This document shows, in pieces, positions 11,123 through 23,400 of a DNA stretch of 64,000 bases. The stretch lies in contig NC_089320.1 of NCBI RefSeq assembly GCF_036669915.1, forward strand, positions 8,077,440 to 8,141,439, given 5' to 3'. Each line of letters begins with the position of its first letter. Positions within the stretch are counted from its first letter, which is position 1. A model generated the notes under the pieces. It worked only from the letters and a program-made list of their open reading frames with translations, had not been told where the DNA came from and did not search any database. This stretch comes from Pocillopora verrucosa (Eukaryota; Cnidaria; Anthozoa; Scleractinia; Pocilloporidae). The translations under genes and the position numbers were made by a program.

Positions 11123-14100
11123 CGTCTTTAACCACAGTTCAAATATATGACTTCCATATATTCACAACCGACTATCAACTCAGCTGATAAAACAAAATTA
11201 TTTTGTAATATTCTACAAAGTATTACATTTCTTTAGAAACATACTCCCCTGTGAAGTTCTATCAAAGGCAAACTATCCCTCGTCGTGTACCCGTAAAGAC
11301 GAATCAGAAGAAAACTGCAGTCACGTTTCCTCTATAAGTGGGGCTAATCGACACGCATCTTAATTCATAAACTACGTCTGACATGTATACATTCAACCAT
11401 TTATGCTACCGTTTAGAAAATAAATGCGACTTTCAGGAAAGTAGTGGTTAAACAAGCAACGAGTTTTAATTTTCGCATGAACCTAACCTACCTTACCCTG
11501 CCAGGAGAACAAAAAACAAAGAAAATAAATTATCATAATTCTAGCTTTACGAAATACGCGGGAAAAGACACCACACCCTTTATTCAAAATTATTGAACAA
11601 CTTTTAATAGTGATTCTAAATCATCGCAGAAACATCTATTCAGTAAAAGTCAACCATCAAAAGCCAGAAAATTCAACTGAAAAAGGCCCTATGAATTTTA
11701 GTACCGTCATCTATCAAAATCGGATAAAAATACCCCCCCCCCTCCCCCCATTGAGACCGTCATAAATGTTACCTAAACACCATTTGCCTGCCGCGCGAGT
11801 CCGTATTGTTTCCCTCCAAAGCTCAGCTCTTTCCGTAGCTGGGTCGAGGAAATATTGGTATCGCAAGGTCAACAAGGTCAGAAACCAACAATTTCAAATA
11901 TCGGAAATCTTTTCGTTTCTTAAAAATAGTGTCTCATAGCCATATTCTGACCCCGTCTTTAACAACGCGGCGCTGCTCACTAATCAGTAAATTTTTTTTA
12001 CGGTCATTCGGACAGCCTAAGACATACTAGTTTTAAGGTTCATGAGGCTGTCTGAATCAAAGTCGCATTTAATCAAGTTGGAATGACACATACAGTATTC
12101 ATTTCGGCACCTGGATGTTCCATGTCTCTCAAAGGCCTAGTGTACCTCTACGTATTGTGTAAGGAAAAGAGCAAAGAGAAAGCGTGTCACCCAGTAGAAG
12201 ATTGAAGGATCAGTTGTCGGTTGTTTTCCATTAACTTTCATTGTTAATGGCCAACAACTGAGCCTCTAGCTTTGTGTTTTGATGAGAAATTGGCTTCCCA
12301 CTCCCGAGACAATTAGAAGTTACAATTTTGGGCAGGCGCTAAGACTCTCCCTCAGGATCTGCTCCGTGTAGTGATTAAGTCACTCTTTTGTTTCCCTCAC
12401 ATTGTGAAATAAAGAACGACATTTTACCCGGAGCGTAACCTTCGTTCATAAGTAACACGTTGTGAGTAAAACATGTCGGAAAAGCTAAAATCTATTATGA
12501 CATGGCTCTGTTTGAAAGTTCGGTTCTTCGGGTTTGTCAATGTACAGAATGGGAACAGAAAAGGCCACACATAAGTAATCTCACCTTCAATCCATAAAAT
12601 TCCGTTGTTTATGAGTCCTAAAATGAACAAGCGTAGAACATATTAGCCACATTGAGTTAATCTTGATATGCCTCTGTGTTTACCGTTGCTGGTACCTGTC
12701 TACGGACGCTATGGTGACACACTGACTAAGGAAGAATGTTCGAATTCGGTTGTATCTTCTGAAGAAAAAATTCAAAACAGATAGATGATTACCATTCGTC
12801 ATGCTTCATAGAGGACAGTAATCAGATTTGAAGTTATCACTAACAGTAATAGAGTACTTTTCATTGGGGAAATATGGAGTGCGACTGTCTAAGCGGTGGT
12901 TCCGCGCATTTCTTGTCCTTAGAGAAATTTGGAGCCCCACACGAAGCACAAAAATGATTTTCGATATGACTAATAGCCACATTTAAATAAAATCAAAAAG
13001 TGAATAGAAATACACGTACACCTTTAATGTATTTTCGAATAAGTAAGAAAATAATAATGTACCGGAAAAAGAAAAATGTAACTACTTTTCGAAAGGATTT
13101 GAAACAATGACCTTACAATCAGTACCTTTGACGCTCGTCCACTATTAGTTATTAGTAGAGTTGCGACAGCCGGGCCTTTAACTTGAGTAGATTCCTTCTA
13201 AAAAATTAAGCATCATCATTTCCATTACTACAAAATGCATAAAGATATGTTAATAATAAAAAAATGTAGAACGTGGAGGACAACTTACTCAATGCTGATT
13301 GGCTGGGACAGAGGGCATGCCCCTGGGTATGACCAAAGTTTAGAAAACATTTAAAAAGGCTACTTTGCCTAAACGTGTTATAATTCCATTCATGGCGAAT
13401 ATTGTTTTAGTAGAGCTGGTTTAATTGCTTTGGCGTTGTTGTGCAAAAATTAAATTTCAGTTACATGACTCGCGCACTTCACAGTTCGTTGACTCGAACA
13501 TAACACCGAAAATGGCTTCCAGTGCCTAACAGCGTGCGTTATTCACCTCCTTCTTTGCCCACTATCTTATAAACAATTAACCGCTGTTTTCCTCAAAAAA
13601 TGAATTATTTTATCCATAAATTTTTCTCTGACATATTTAGTTAAGGCGCCTTACAATCTCAAAGAGAATGTTAAGGAGAGTAGAAATAACAATCATCCAT
13701 ATTTAACCCTTGTAGGTGTATATAGGATGTCAGTTAATATGAAATTCAATAGCCTCGTGGTAACAATAGTGTGGCCAATTCAAGGGTTGGAAGTCCATTA
13801 CAAGACCCACTACCCTGATAAGAATGAAAATGTATCTATTGTAATATATTACCTATTACTTATTATTTACTTACTACTTAGATGATTATCAAAACAACAT
13901 TATGTCGTGCACTTTGAAAAAGTAACGTCAAATTGATTTGTAAATGTTTTTGCTCGTGAAATACATTGCATCAGGGAAACATTCCCTGACAACTACAGTC
14001 ACTTAACAGCTTGCAAAGAAAGTTGTCTCAACACAAAACTGCTGGATTTTGCCTTCTGTAGAGTAAATTCAGACCTTGACTTGCTTTACAGGCAAGGGCA

Positions 14101-16165
14101 GTTTTTTGCAGGCCTGAATTAGCTTCTTGGGTGGCAAGGAATGCATTGTAATCAAGAGTGGATACTGTTCCCAAGTTTTAGTTCTAATGTGTCATAGTGA
14201 AATAAGTACTGTATATTAATGTATAGTTTCAAATTCCTGATCCTCACAAAAGATGTCTCTAAATAAATCAGAAATTGGAGGATTTACATCATCAGTGGTT
14301 TTAAAAAAAAAAAGTAGCAGGTGGGTAATTTTAAAGGCCTGAAGGCCTACTTAGTTCTGGCCCCCATTGAAAATTTGTAGTTAGAGACTCCCACAACAGC
14401 ATTCTCCTGCAGTTTGAGATCTCCAATTTATGTTGCTTTATTTTTCCTAGAAGTCAACAAATTTTAAAAAGAATTACATTTATGTTAAGAGTTCAGTGTA
14501 CAATGAAGTTTGCATAAAGGATATTGGTAAGTACAAGTGGGCAAATCCAGCTGCTGTTCAAAGTAATGACAGGCACACCTCAAATCACATTTTTTTCTCT
14601 GTAAACAATTCTCCCTCCTCCGATAAATTTATTATAATTATATAATTCATGTATGTATGATATAAATCTACAAGAGATCTGATCACAAATGCTGCAATCT
14701 GACTGCTTGCTTTTTATTCCCTGATAGATAATAAGAAGAGTAAGAAGCTTACCAGTGTGCAGGAGTGAACACAACAAACTAATAATACAATCAGCCAGTG
14801 CACAGATAATAGAAGGCATGTCATGGCTCATATTTGGATGAAAAAAAACCTTTTTTTCAAGAGCAACATTGTCTCCCTATTTACATGCATGCCATAAAAT
14901 GTAAAAAGTAAAGGTACTCGGGAAAAAATCACAAATAAGGAAAAAGGAAATAACAACAATCAAAAAATATAAGATGATACAGAAATGGCTAACCCAGGGG
15001 AACCAAGAACTCAGCAGCTACACCAATGGAAGGGATTCTTACATCACTAAGGATTCTATTATCCCTTCCCAACTTTTAATCTTCATGGTTGGCCAGGTAG
15101 TAATTTTTCTTCGCTAGATCACACTCTTATGACAATACAAATAAACAGGGATCAGAAAATGTTCTTCATAAGATGCGAAAAATACCACAGTCATCCAAGT
15201 TTAGACCCAGAGTGGACCAGCAAGGCTACTTCATCTTTTAGGTAAATAGCTGTACTCTACTATACAAAACAGGAAATAATATAGCACATAACATGCAAAT
15301 TGAGACATACTCCATATTTGGGGTAGGATTAACCCATATAACAGAGGATTTGGGTACACCTCACTTCTGCACAGGATAAAAATAAAACAATTTCTTTTTC
15401 TCTTTATACAAGATTTTGCTTGAAATAACATTGAGGAAAAACAGTGATTCCTTTTTCCCTGTTTGCATGACTGTGCCAATGTATAGAGAGAAAAATGGTT
15501 GTTTTAGTAATTAGAATACCAGGAAGTCAGAAAAAATGTTGGTAGGAATGCCTGCATCACTTGGGATTAAGGGGTTTCCTTCTTTCTTAGGATAGATTAA
15601 TGATTCTTTCTTTTATCTTGGTGCACCCAGTTTTAATGTACTTTTAAAATATGATAAACCAACTGAATGCAGTCTGTGAAAACAGGAAGATTTTCCCTCT
15701 TCCAAGGAATACACATATCACTGAGTATTTGGGTATCTCTTCTTGTTTAGGTGCATGCTAAGCAAGTCAGCGTTCCTTTCACCCTGGATTGCTGTCTTCT
15801 GTATAACTCAATCATGAAAAACTGTTGAACAAGCACTTACAAAAAAATACATTCTATTTTAAAAGAGGTGATGTTATTTTCTTCAGGGGTTTGAGCATCC
15901 CTTCACAATATTTGATCTCCAAGGGTAGAAAGTACCTAATATACTTTTTTACCAGTTCCATATTTCCTGGAATAAGTGTCAATGCTCCAATAAGTACCCT
16001 CTCCCATATAAGCTTCCACCCCCTTGGCCAAAATGTCAAATAAGCACCCCCCTTGAATAAGAGCCCCTTCATTCCTAACTTTTGCAAATAAGCCAGGATA
16101 CAAAAAAAGAACCTGTTTCTAATGCCGGTTTATTTGTAACTTTTGGGCCTTCAACTACGGTGGTA
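11123..16165. other. AT-rich gene-poor stretch with possible isolated exon
   Basis: Mostly unannotatable AT-rich DNA, with a poly-C run near 11733-11750. A 33-base minus-strand segment (12612-12580 approximately) is flanked by a good acceptor (TTCATTTTAG) and donor (GTGAGA). It reads LINNGILWIE, which loosely fits the LL-xx-G motif near the CASD1 N-terminus and might be an upstream exon of the O-acetyltransferase gene; this is weak. At 15940-16100, repeated AATAAGC-plus-C-run segments resemble another set at 17440-17530, perhaps the edges of an old transposon. Confidence 0.3.
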
Positions 16166-16598
16166 TCAGTAAAGTAGAAAAGCTTTTTCCGTTCCAGTTA
16201 TTTCCATCTCCATGTTCTTGCAAAGTTCCACTATGTGGTTCATCTGTTCCTTCAATATTTGTCCTATGGCTGCACTTTTGGTATATGCTGTCAACTTCTC
16301 AGGCACAACGAGACCATTCTTTAGCCTTCAGGACAAGAAATTTCCATGATTATAAAGTTATTAGGATGCATTCAAAGGAAAGGAATTACAGCTCAATCAC
16401 AATGTGATCAACAAGCTCCAAACTGTTAGCGCTATGCATATGCTTCATTTTGTAAGTTCCAATCGCATTGTTGTCATACTCCTTGGCTTCTTCCCTGTTT
16501 TTCAAGCAAATAATAGTTCCCCTTTTGTTAGAAAAAACAAAAGATGTTAAGATTGACTTTACGTCTGGGTGAATCATGTTGTAGTTTTCATTTTTCTT
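16166..16598 (-). CDS. Unrecognised spliced gene, 3' exons only
   Basis: Two minus-strand exons, 16598-16390 and 16325-16166 (stop TGA), join in phase to give 122 residues. The acceptors are clear (CTTTAG and CCTGAAG) and the donor is GTAATT. The peptide begins KKNENYNMIHPDVKS and ends in a charged amphipathic stretch (KEQMNHIVELCKNMEME) before ITGTEKAFLLY. It is hydrophilic, with even amino-acid use, as expected of a real protein; I do not recognise the family. The 5' exon is uncertain: an ATG frame starting at 17239 (MELDESIDLVDSEAV) lies upstream but inside the TTAA-flanked element, and its phase does not match this exon. It could instead be part of the coding remnant of an older transposon. 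Confidence 0.4.
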
Positions 16599-16668
16599 CT
16601 AAAGATTTAGCCAAAACAAAGTTACAGTTCTTTGAAAGAAAAACTCAATTGGTACTCCTCTTGATTAA

Positions 16669-17441
16669 AGGCCCATTTCCAATCTTGATGCGACGCGCGC
16701 CTCGGCCCGACTTCCTATAACACGAAATTCTCTGATCGCTGAAAACCTCTAAAATCGTCTTTCTCAAGAGCCATCCTGGACATATAGTCAACTGTTTTAC
16801 GGTAAATACATTCGCCGTCCGTCATTTTACAGTTTCCTTACTGTATTTTGAATTTTGTCCGGTAGAATCCGAAGAAAAATTTTTTTAAGTGTCACGCTTG
16901 GATCTCTTCGTACTCTGTGAACAGAGTCGGCGAAAAGGACAACCTTCGAATTTTTTTCACTTTCTAGAAGCACTTGAGGATTCTAAATTAAGGTAGAATA
17001 TTTTCCAACGAGCGCAAGCTCCTCTCCACGGGCAGGAAACTTCAACTGACCCTTGGTCCTACTAAGATGCCAAACTTCAATTTAAAAAAATTGATGAACG
17101 AATGAAAACGTGGGGGATCAATATTTTCACCTTCTTCTAAATGCTCGCAAAGATTTTCGTGTTCCTTCTTCGCAACAACCGATCCATAAGCGTTTACTGC
17201 CTCGGAATCTACTAAATCAATGGATTCATCTAATTCCATACCGGATTAAAATGTATAGAACTATTTTAAACACAATTATTTTGACAAGCTCTTCAAGCGC
17301 ATCGAAGAAAACACGGTAGGTATTTTGAGACAACGTGACAAGGTAAAAAAATAACTGACCAATCAGAGGTGCTATTAAACAAAAGCGGTGGTTCAAAACA
17401 AAAGCAAACGACTGCATTGCATCAAGGTTGGAAATGGGCCT
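16669..17441. mobile_element. TTAA-flanked inverted-repeat DNA element (773 bp)
   Basis: The left end AGGCCCATTTCCAATCTTGA continues into TGC. The right end is its reverse complement with one mismatch in 23 bases. TTAA lies directly outside both ends (16665-16668 and 17442-17445), the target duplication typical of piggyBac-type and some related transposons. There is no transposase. A 36-codon open frame from ATG 17239 (-) followed by GTGAAA could be an exon it has carried or kept. Probably a non-autonomous derivative. Confidence 0.75.
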
Positions 17442-17561
17442 TTAAGTGCCCTCCTTCAAATAAGCACTCACCCCCCCCTTTTTAGTCAAATTTTAAATAA
17501 GCCCCCGAAAACTTATTCAAGAAAATATGGTATTTAACAAAGTTGGTACAAAAGTAATAAT

Positions 17562-17736
17562 GAATATGAGAGCAATCTTCACAGTAATGAACTCTACTTT
17601 AGCAGTGGTGAAAATAAGTCCTTTAAAAAAATACAGGCCTGTGCGCGATTTGAACCCACAAACTCTGCAATACCAATGCAGTTCTCAACCAACTGAGCTA
17701 AGAAGCCAAGTGGGAGTTGGTCGTTATGTTGGTTCC
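17562..17736 (-). mobile_element. tRNA-derived SINE, minus orientation
   Basis: Read on the minus strand, there is an A-box-like TTAGCTCAGTTGGTTGAG (about 17703-17686) and a B box GGGTTCAAATC (17657-17647). A body with a short poly-T/A link and the family tail (GATTGCTCTCATATTCA) ending at 17562 follow. The tail recurs at 11005, 35443, 35659 and 45769. It is diverged and not a functional tRNA. Confidence 0.8.
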
Positions 17737-18764
17737 TAATAACCTATATAGTAATAATGATAATAGAAATTTACTAGTGAGAAAAATGGTGAAAGAAATT
17801 TACTATTGACATGTAACATGTTTCACTGATGTTACAATATAAATGAAGATTGCTTCCTTTTTTTACTGTGCTTTACTACTTAGTCAATCAAGTCCATTTA
17901 AGACCAAAAACTGCTGACCATTCCAATCAACTGCATGGGAAAAATACAATATATTTTAATTAGAACCTTTATTATAAGAACATTCAGGCTGAGATAAACC
18001 AACATTTTAAGAACATACTAAGAACATACCTGAGCTGAGAGTCAGTTATTTATTATTATTTTATGATTAACAAAGTAACAAAATTAAGTTTGCAATTCTA
18101 CCCAAGATTTCTTAACACCCAAAGACAAATGCCAAGACACTTTTCTTACTTGTGGTAAACTTCTGACAACATTGCAAGGGTCAGTGGAACAATAAGAATA
18201 TTTCACACACACAAATAATAAGTAAGTCAGACAAATTATATATGATAGTTCACAGCCCCAGAGTTAATAAAAAAGCACCAGTGTTCAGTCATTTTTTCAG
18301 TTTCAAGTGAAAGACAAACGTGAAATAGACTGAAAAACCTATCACTGAGCAAAATCGTCCTTCTGTATTGTGGCACATTTAACTGATAGCCATTTACCTC
18401 CTAAATATTTTACATGTGAAAAAACCCACCTAAAACTACTGACTGATGGGTCTTTTTAAGACATCTCACCACAAATTAAATGGACACTTCGCTTCACACA
18501 CGAGTGCGAGAATAAGCTTTGGAAGGCAATTTTTGACGTCTGCAAGCAATTTATATGTACACGACATATTGAAATGCACGCCATGTTACTTTCCCTAGTC
18601 TTCTTTTTTCTCTCAATATTATCGACTTTTGGTGTTCCGGAGGGGATACCGAAAATCTTGGTATTCTGGGTACGATACGGGCATACCCTGAGATACCCAA
18701 AACGCTATGACAGCGGAAAGAATAGAGGGCAAGAACTTAGTCGTATGTCACCAGCCCATCAATA
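17737..18764. other. Gene-poor AT-rich spacer
   Basis: No exon or family motif seen on either strand. Open frames here are short and lack plausible splice context. Confidence 0.4.
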
Positions 18765-19080
18765 GGGTCAGATAAATCATGCTCGAAAATTTGAGCATTA
18801 TGCTTCAGAGCGTCACCCCTGAAGACAAAACGATATGCCAAAAATTATTCTCAAAATTTTCTTTATGATCGCAATTAAAAAATAGCTTTAGGAGCCCTCA
18901 ATCCTCATTCATCCCGACCACCAAAAGGTTAAACTTGCTAAGAACATCTCAGAATATCTCTCTTGTCGAACTGTTAGTCTAGGGAATTTTAAAGAAGTTT
19001 AGTCATTATACCGGCATCATGCTCGATGTTCTGATTATAGCATTATGTCCGAAATCACGACGGCATAATCTATCTGACCC
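18765..19080. mobile_element. TA-flanked MITE (316 bp)
   Basis: Left end GGGTCAGATAAATCATGC and right end GCATAATCTATCTGACCC are reverse complements with two mismatches, each flanked by TA (18763-18764 and 19081-19082). TA duplication with short inverted repeats fits a Tc1/mariner-type non-autonomous element. The inner sequence has partial repeats of CATGCTCGA and GCATTATG but no coding capacity. Confidence 0.75.
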
Positions 19081-19082
19081 TA

Positions 19083-20456
19083 CCCATGAGAGTAGGAGCC
19101 TCTTATTGAGTCATTGTTTCACACGTGTTTTCGAACAACGTATTCAGCGAGCGAATTCGATACAAAACAAGAAGCCGCTTTAACCGATGATTTAGGAAGA
19201 TTTACAGTGAAAGATTCCTTCCTATTTTTTTTTACCCAGTGTTCTGCAACCTCTAAAAATAAATGGAAAATACTAACACTTTGGCATTTAAGAGCAATTC
19301 CTCTGCTTGATCTTCATGTCTCAGCAGGGAGCAGTGAATCAGGGGGGATTTAGAACAATACAAGAATCAAGCAGGAAAGATTTAAGTCAGACTTTGGGGT
19401 CAATCTGTTTTGGTTACAAACGCTAATTAGAAGGAATACATTCGGTCCTGTTAGAGGCACTTTAAATTGAGTTTCTCATCAAAAGGATAATATAGGTATG
19501 ATTAGTATGTTTAAACTTTGATGACATTTCATCGCTTTGAGTTCCGGTAACGCTAGTAATCATGATTTATTTCTAACGCAGTTTCTCTACCTATTAAGGT
19601 AATACCACTCCATTGAGCCTGAAAGTAATTCGATTGAGGATTATAGAGCAAACGTAGTGATTCCACAGGCCGAAAGAACATTTTAAAGATTACATTTCTA
19701 AGAACCGCGACGTCTTTCAAAATATGGTCGAGGCGGCTTTCCAATTATGAAATAACAATCAGTGTCAAGACCTCGGGGGCTTTGTTTGCTCTTGTACAAA
19801 TATCTGTCGGAAATATGACAAACCACTGTCAAGGACCACAAAATTCTTCGACTGAAAGTCAATATTTAGGACAAGCCGTGATTCATTTAAATACGATAGC
19901 TAGCGTCCTGTGCAGCCAGTAAAGACCAGGCATTAAAACCGAGATTAACACCTTTTGAAGATGCACATGCATGTTTTCACGACAGTCCGGAGGTCTTAGG
20001 GAGACAGATACTTTTAACAGCGCTAACCGCAGCGGATTGAAGGTCTTTCTGTACAGACAATGAAGAGCGATATTCTCTTGCACTGATTCTTTGTCACAAG
20101 TAGCCGTTCATTCTGTGACTTTTCTGGATCGGCTTAAAGCAACGCTATCCCTGTTATTTAGTTATTGCGCGGTTGACGCCTTGCGTTACAAGTGATACGG
20201 TATGCCGAGCTTGCCCCGAAGACCCTAAGAGTAGTACATTTCGGTTCATATTGCTGGATCAGGCGAGTGTTTATCCTTTGCCGTCGAGAACTCGGTCGAA
20301 GAATTTCCGGCTGGGCTCGAATACAGAGTATGTGAACCACACTACACAAATATTATGTTTACCTTGGAGAAAAAACTACAAGCTACTACTACTACTGGTC
20401 ACCGAAGAATTTGAATTGGATCCCGGAGGGCAATTAGCGCAGCCAGCGATCACACA
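19083..20456. other. Spacer and presumed promoter/5' region of the GPCR gene
   Basis: No coding exon recognised. The reading frame of the GPCR start codon is closed by an in-frame TGA about 45 bases upstream, so 20457 is the likely start. Any 5' UTR exon was not identified. Confidence 0.4.
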
Positions 20457-23400
20457 ATGAGTGAAATTCGTAAATCAGAAGGATTCACCTTGTTGGTTCT
20501 CGAGGTTTTGATAATCATGCTAAATACTCTAGCAATTATTGTGATTGTCCGCTTCAAACAGAAATACAATCCAGATATTTTGATTTTCACATTGGCCGTT
20601 GCAGATCTACTAAAGGCGCTCATTCCACTGAACATGACTCTAGTAGCATATTTGAGGGGCAACGAAATGAAGGAAGGATCGCCGTCGTGTATGATCTTTG
20701 GTTGGACAGCTTTCACGCTAAACTGTGGAATAATGCTCGTGATGACAATAATGGCTATTGATAGATATGTTGCGATGTGTATGCCTTTTAGGTATAAGGA
20801 ATATCTCCCGAAAAAACGACTTATTTACATAATCATTGGAGTCTTCTTCTTCAGTGGAGCCCACTCCATGTTGCCTTTGACAGGGATCGGTAAAATGAGG
20901 TCCTATAGCAACGGCAGCTTTTGCCATTTTGACTTCGATTCCACGAGACCTGCTAGTATGGGTTACAGTATCTTTATTCTGGCCCTCGGGTTTTCGATGC
21001 TAGCTGTAGTGATATTTTGCTACACACGTGTCATGTATAGCGTCAAAGGATTAATGCGTCGCCAACGTCGAATGTCCACATCCACACATGACATAGACGG
21101 TTCAGACAAGAAAAGACAACAGATGAACCAAATGTTCGCTCGTCTTATGATCGTTATGATGGTGGCCTTCTGTGTATCGTGGCTTCTCTTCTTGGTAAGT
21201 TTGTATATGACTGTGTATTTTTTTAACCTTTGATTAACATCCTTAGCTATCATGTGATTTGGACCGTTTTCAAGGAACCTTCCCGATTTAGGCTATTGTT
21301 ATGGATGTATTCTTCACGATGAAAGCAGTTTTCAAAGCAATGTTTAGTATTTTCTGAGTTTCTCCAGAGTAAAATCGTTATTAGGGTTTCGCTGGGTTTT
21401 GCAATGTTTATCAATTGATCCTTAAGTTTTAGAAATCAAACGAATATGACACGACATCTTTCGATTGTTGGTGCAATCATTCACTTTCTGTATGTCTCGA
21501 AACCGTTCGTCGATGAAGTTCTTCGTAAACCTGCTCAGGCAAAATATACTTCCTTTTGTATCTTCATTTTATATCCCCACATGTGCAAACTGAACTCCTG
21601 GCCTAGTTCTATTATCATAAATGAAATCGTTGACAACGGGGATTCTGAAAATATGCATGGCAACAAGCAAGTTCTTCGACTGACTAGACAAATACAGCTA
21701 ACTGCTATAAATAAAATAGAATAGTTCGCATGCTATTATTTTCCGTATGTGGCCTAACGCGAATATGTATAGAAAACGGAAAAGCGAGATCCAAACTAAA
21801 TACGCTTGATTATTGTTGAAAAGAGCAACCGAAAATCATAATAATGTCAGAAAGGCTATTGAAGCTGAAGTTTTATGCGCAGAACCTGACAGAGACCTTA
21901 ATGTAACCTGAACAGCCTTCGCATCTTTTGCATAGCAAATATTTTTCTTAGTCGCTGCTCTGTAATAAGTACCCTGATTGGTTCCTGTTGTTTTAATGTT
22001 TTCCCTTTCATTTCTTAATGGTGTTAAAATAAATCGGCCATTTTAGCTGACAGTTGGTGACCTGTAAAAGACGCTAAGCTGAACTTCGCCCAGAATATTG
22101 CGTGTTGAAGGTTGAGGTCCATTCAATAGTCTCATTTGTCGCGTGTTTCTCAGTCTCCTTCGCTAAGCGACTATTGGTAAATTGTGACAGTTGGAAAATT
22201 GGCTCGACATCAAGCCGATCTTTGCTCAGAAAATTGCGTGAGAAAGGTCGAGTTCCATTAATTGTCTCATTTGTCTCATGTTTCAATTGTTATGACAGAA
22301 AACAGATCTTCCTTCCGTATTGTGTTAAATGATACACAGTTTGCATTCCCTCCGTTTTGAATAAAAGCGTTATCAAAGGAGCGCTGTGGTTTCTGCTTTC
22401 CTGATAACCCAAAGAAGATGCTCTGTAGTAAATGAATGTATATCCTAGATGTTTAATCTGATATGGAGAGTAACGTAAACCAATTTAAGAATCCTTGGTA
22501 TTTTAACAAACACGAGTGAAAGGGCCCGCACGTCCGGAACTTGTCCCACTTTGCATTGTATGAAGCATCAGAATAATTTAGTGCTGTTTACCCCCAGCAC
22601 TTTTTCAGTTTTACCCTACAGGCTGCCAGTGCCTATCTGTAGTCCTAGGTAAGAAGAGGCCTTGTTAGAGTAAAGTGTCTTACTGATAAACACAGCACAG
22701 TGACCTAGCCGAGGATCGATCAGAACTGGATACTTCGATCCAGTTCGGTAAACATCGGGCCAACCTGCCTGAACAGTATCTTCGAGGTTTTCTCATATTT
22801 TGACTTACGTTTTACCTTCAACGATTTGATTCCATATCATTTTCTGAAAAGCAATGTTCTTAGACAAAGACGGGAAATAAATTGAACTTGACTTACACAT
22901 TTGAAAACCATCGTCAAAAAATAATTCTGGAATCATTAAACCCCATTCTATTTCAATTTGTCCTATCCTAATGATACCCACGAACACTTTTAAAATAGCG
23001 CTAGATAGAAAGATGAAACTCCTCCCATCTGCAAGATTGTTAGATAAAGTTGTGTCAAAACTTGGATTGTCCGCTTTTGGGAAAATTATGAAACTATGCT
23101 TTACAAAAACAAATAACAGGGGATTTCAGTAAAAGATTATTAAAAATTATGATTGATACTTCCTTGTTTTCGCGTTAAGGGGATTGCTGCCGCAATGTTT
23201 GGATTAAGTGAACTTTTGACTAGATGTTGCTTGGAATAGTTTGGAAACAAGTCAACACAGAGATTCTTGAGCTCATTTAAAACTAACAGAGAGCCTAAAA
23301 GGGGCTATGTAATTTTGTCCTCTATGAGCATCTCCTACGCAAAACCACTGGTAAAACAAATAACGTGAGCGCAAATACTACTACATGTACCTTTAGTTAA

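Noticed and set aside
14580-14831. Minus frame MSHDMPSIICALADC followed by a GTAAGC donor
   Set aside because: A donor is present but there is no convincing acceptor or partner exon, and the surrounding DNA is AT-rich.
17647-17703. tRNA gene on the minus strand
   Set aside because: A and B boxes are present, but the stems do not pair as a tRNA and the SINE family tail is attached; it is a SINE head.
21446-21724. 92-codon frame inside the GPCR region
   Set aside because: It lies in intron 1, with no splice signals or recognisable motif.
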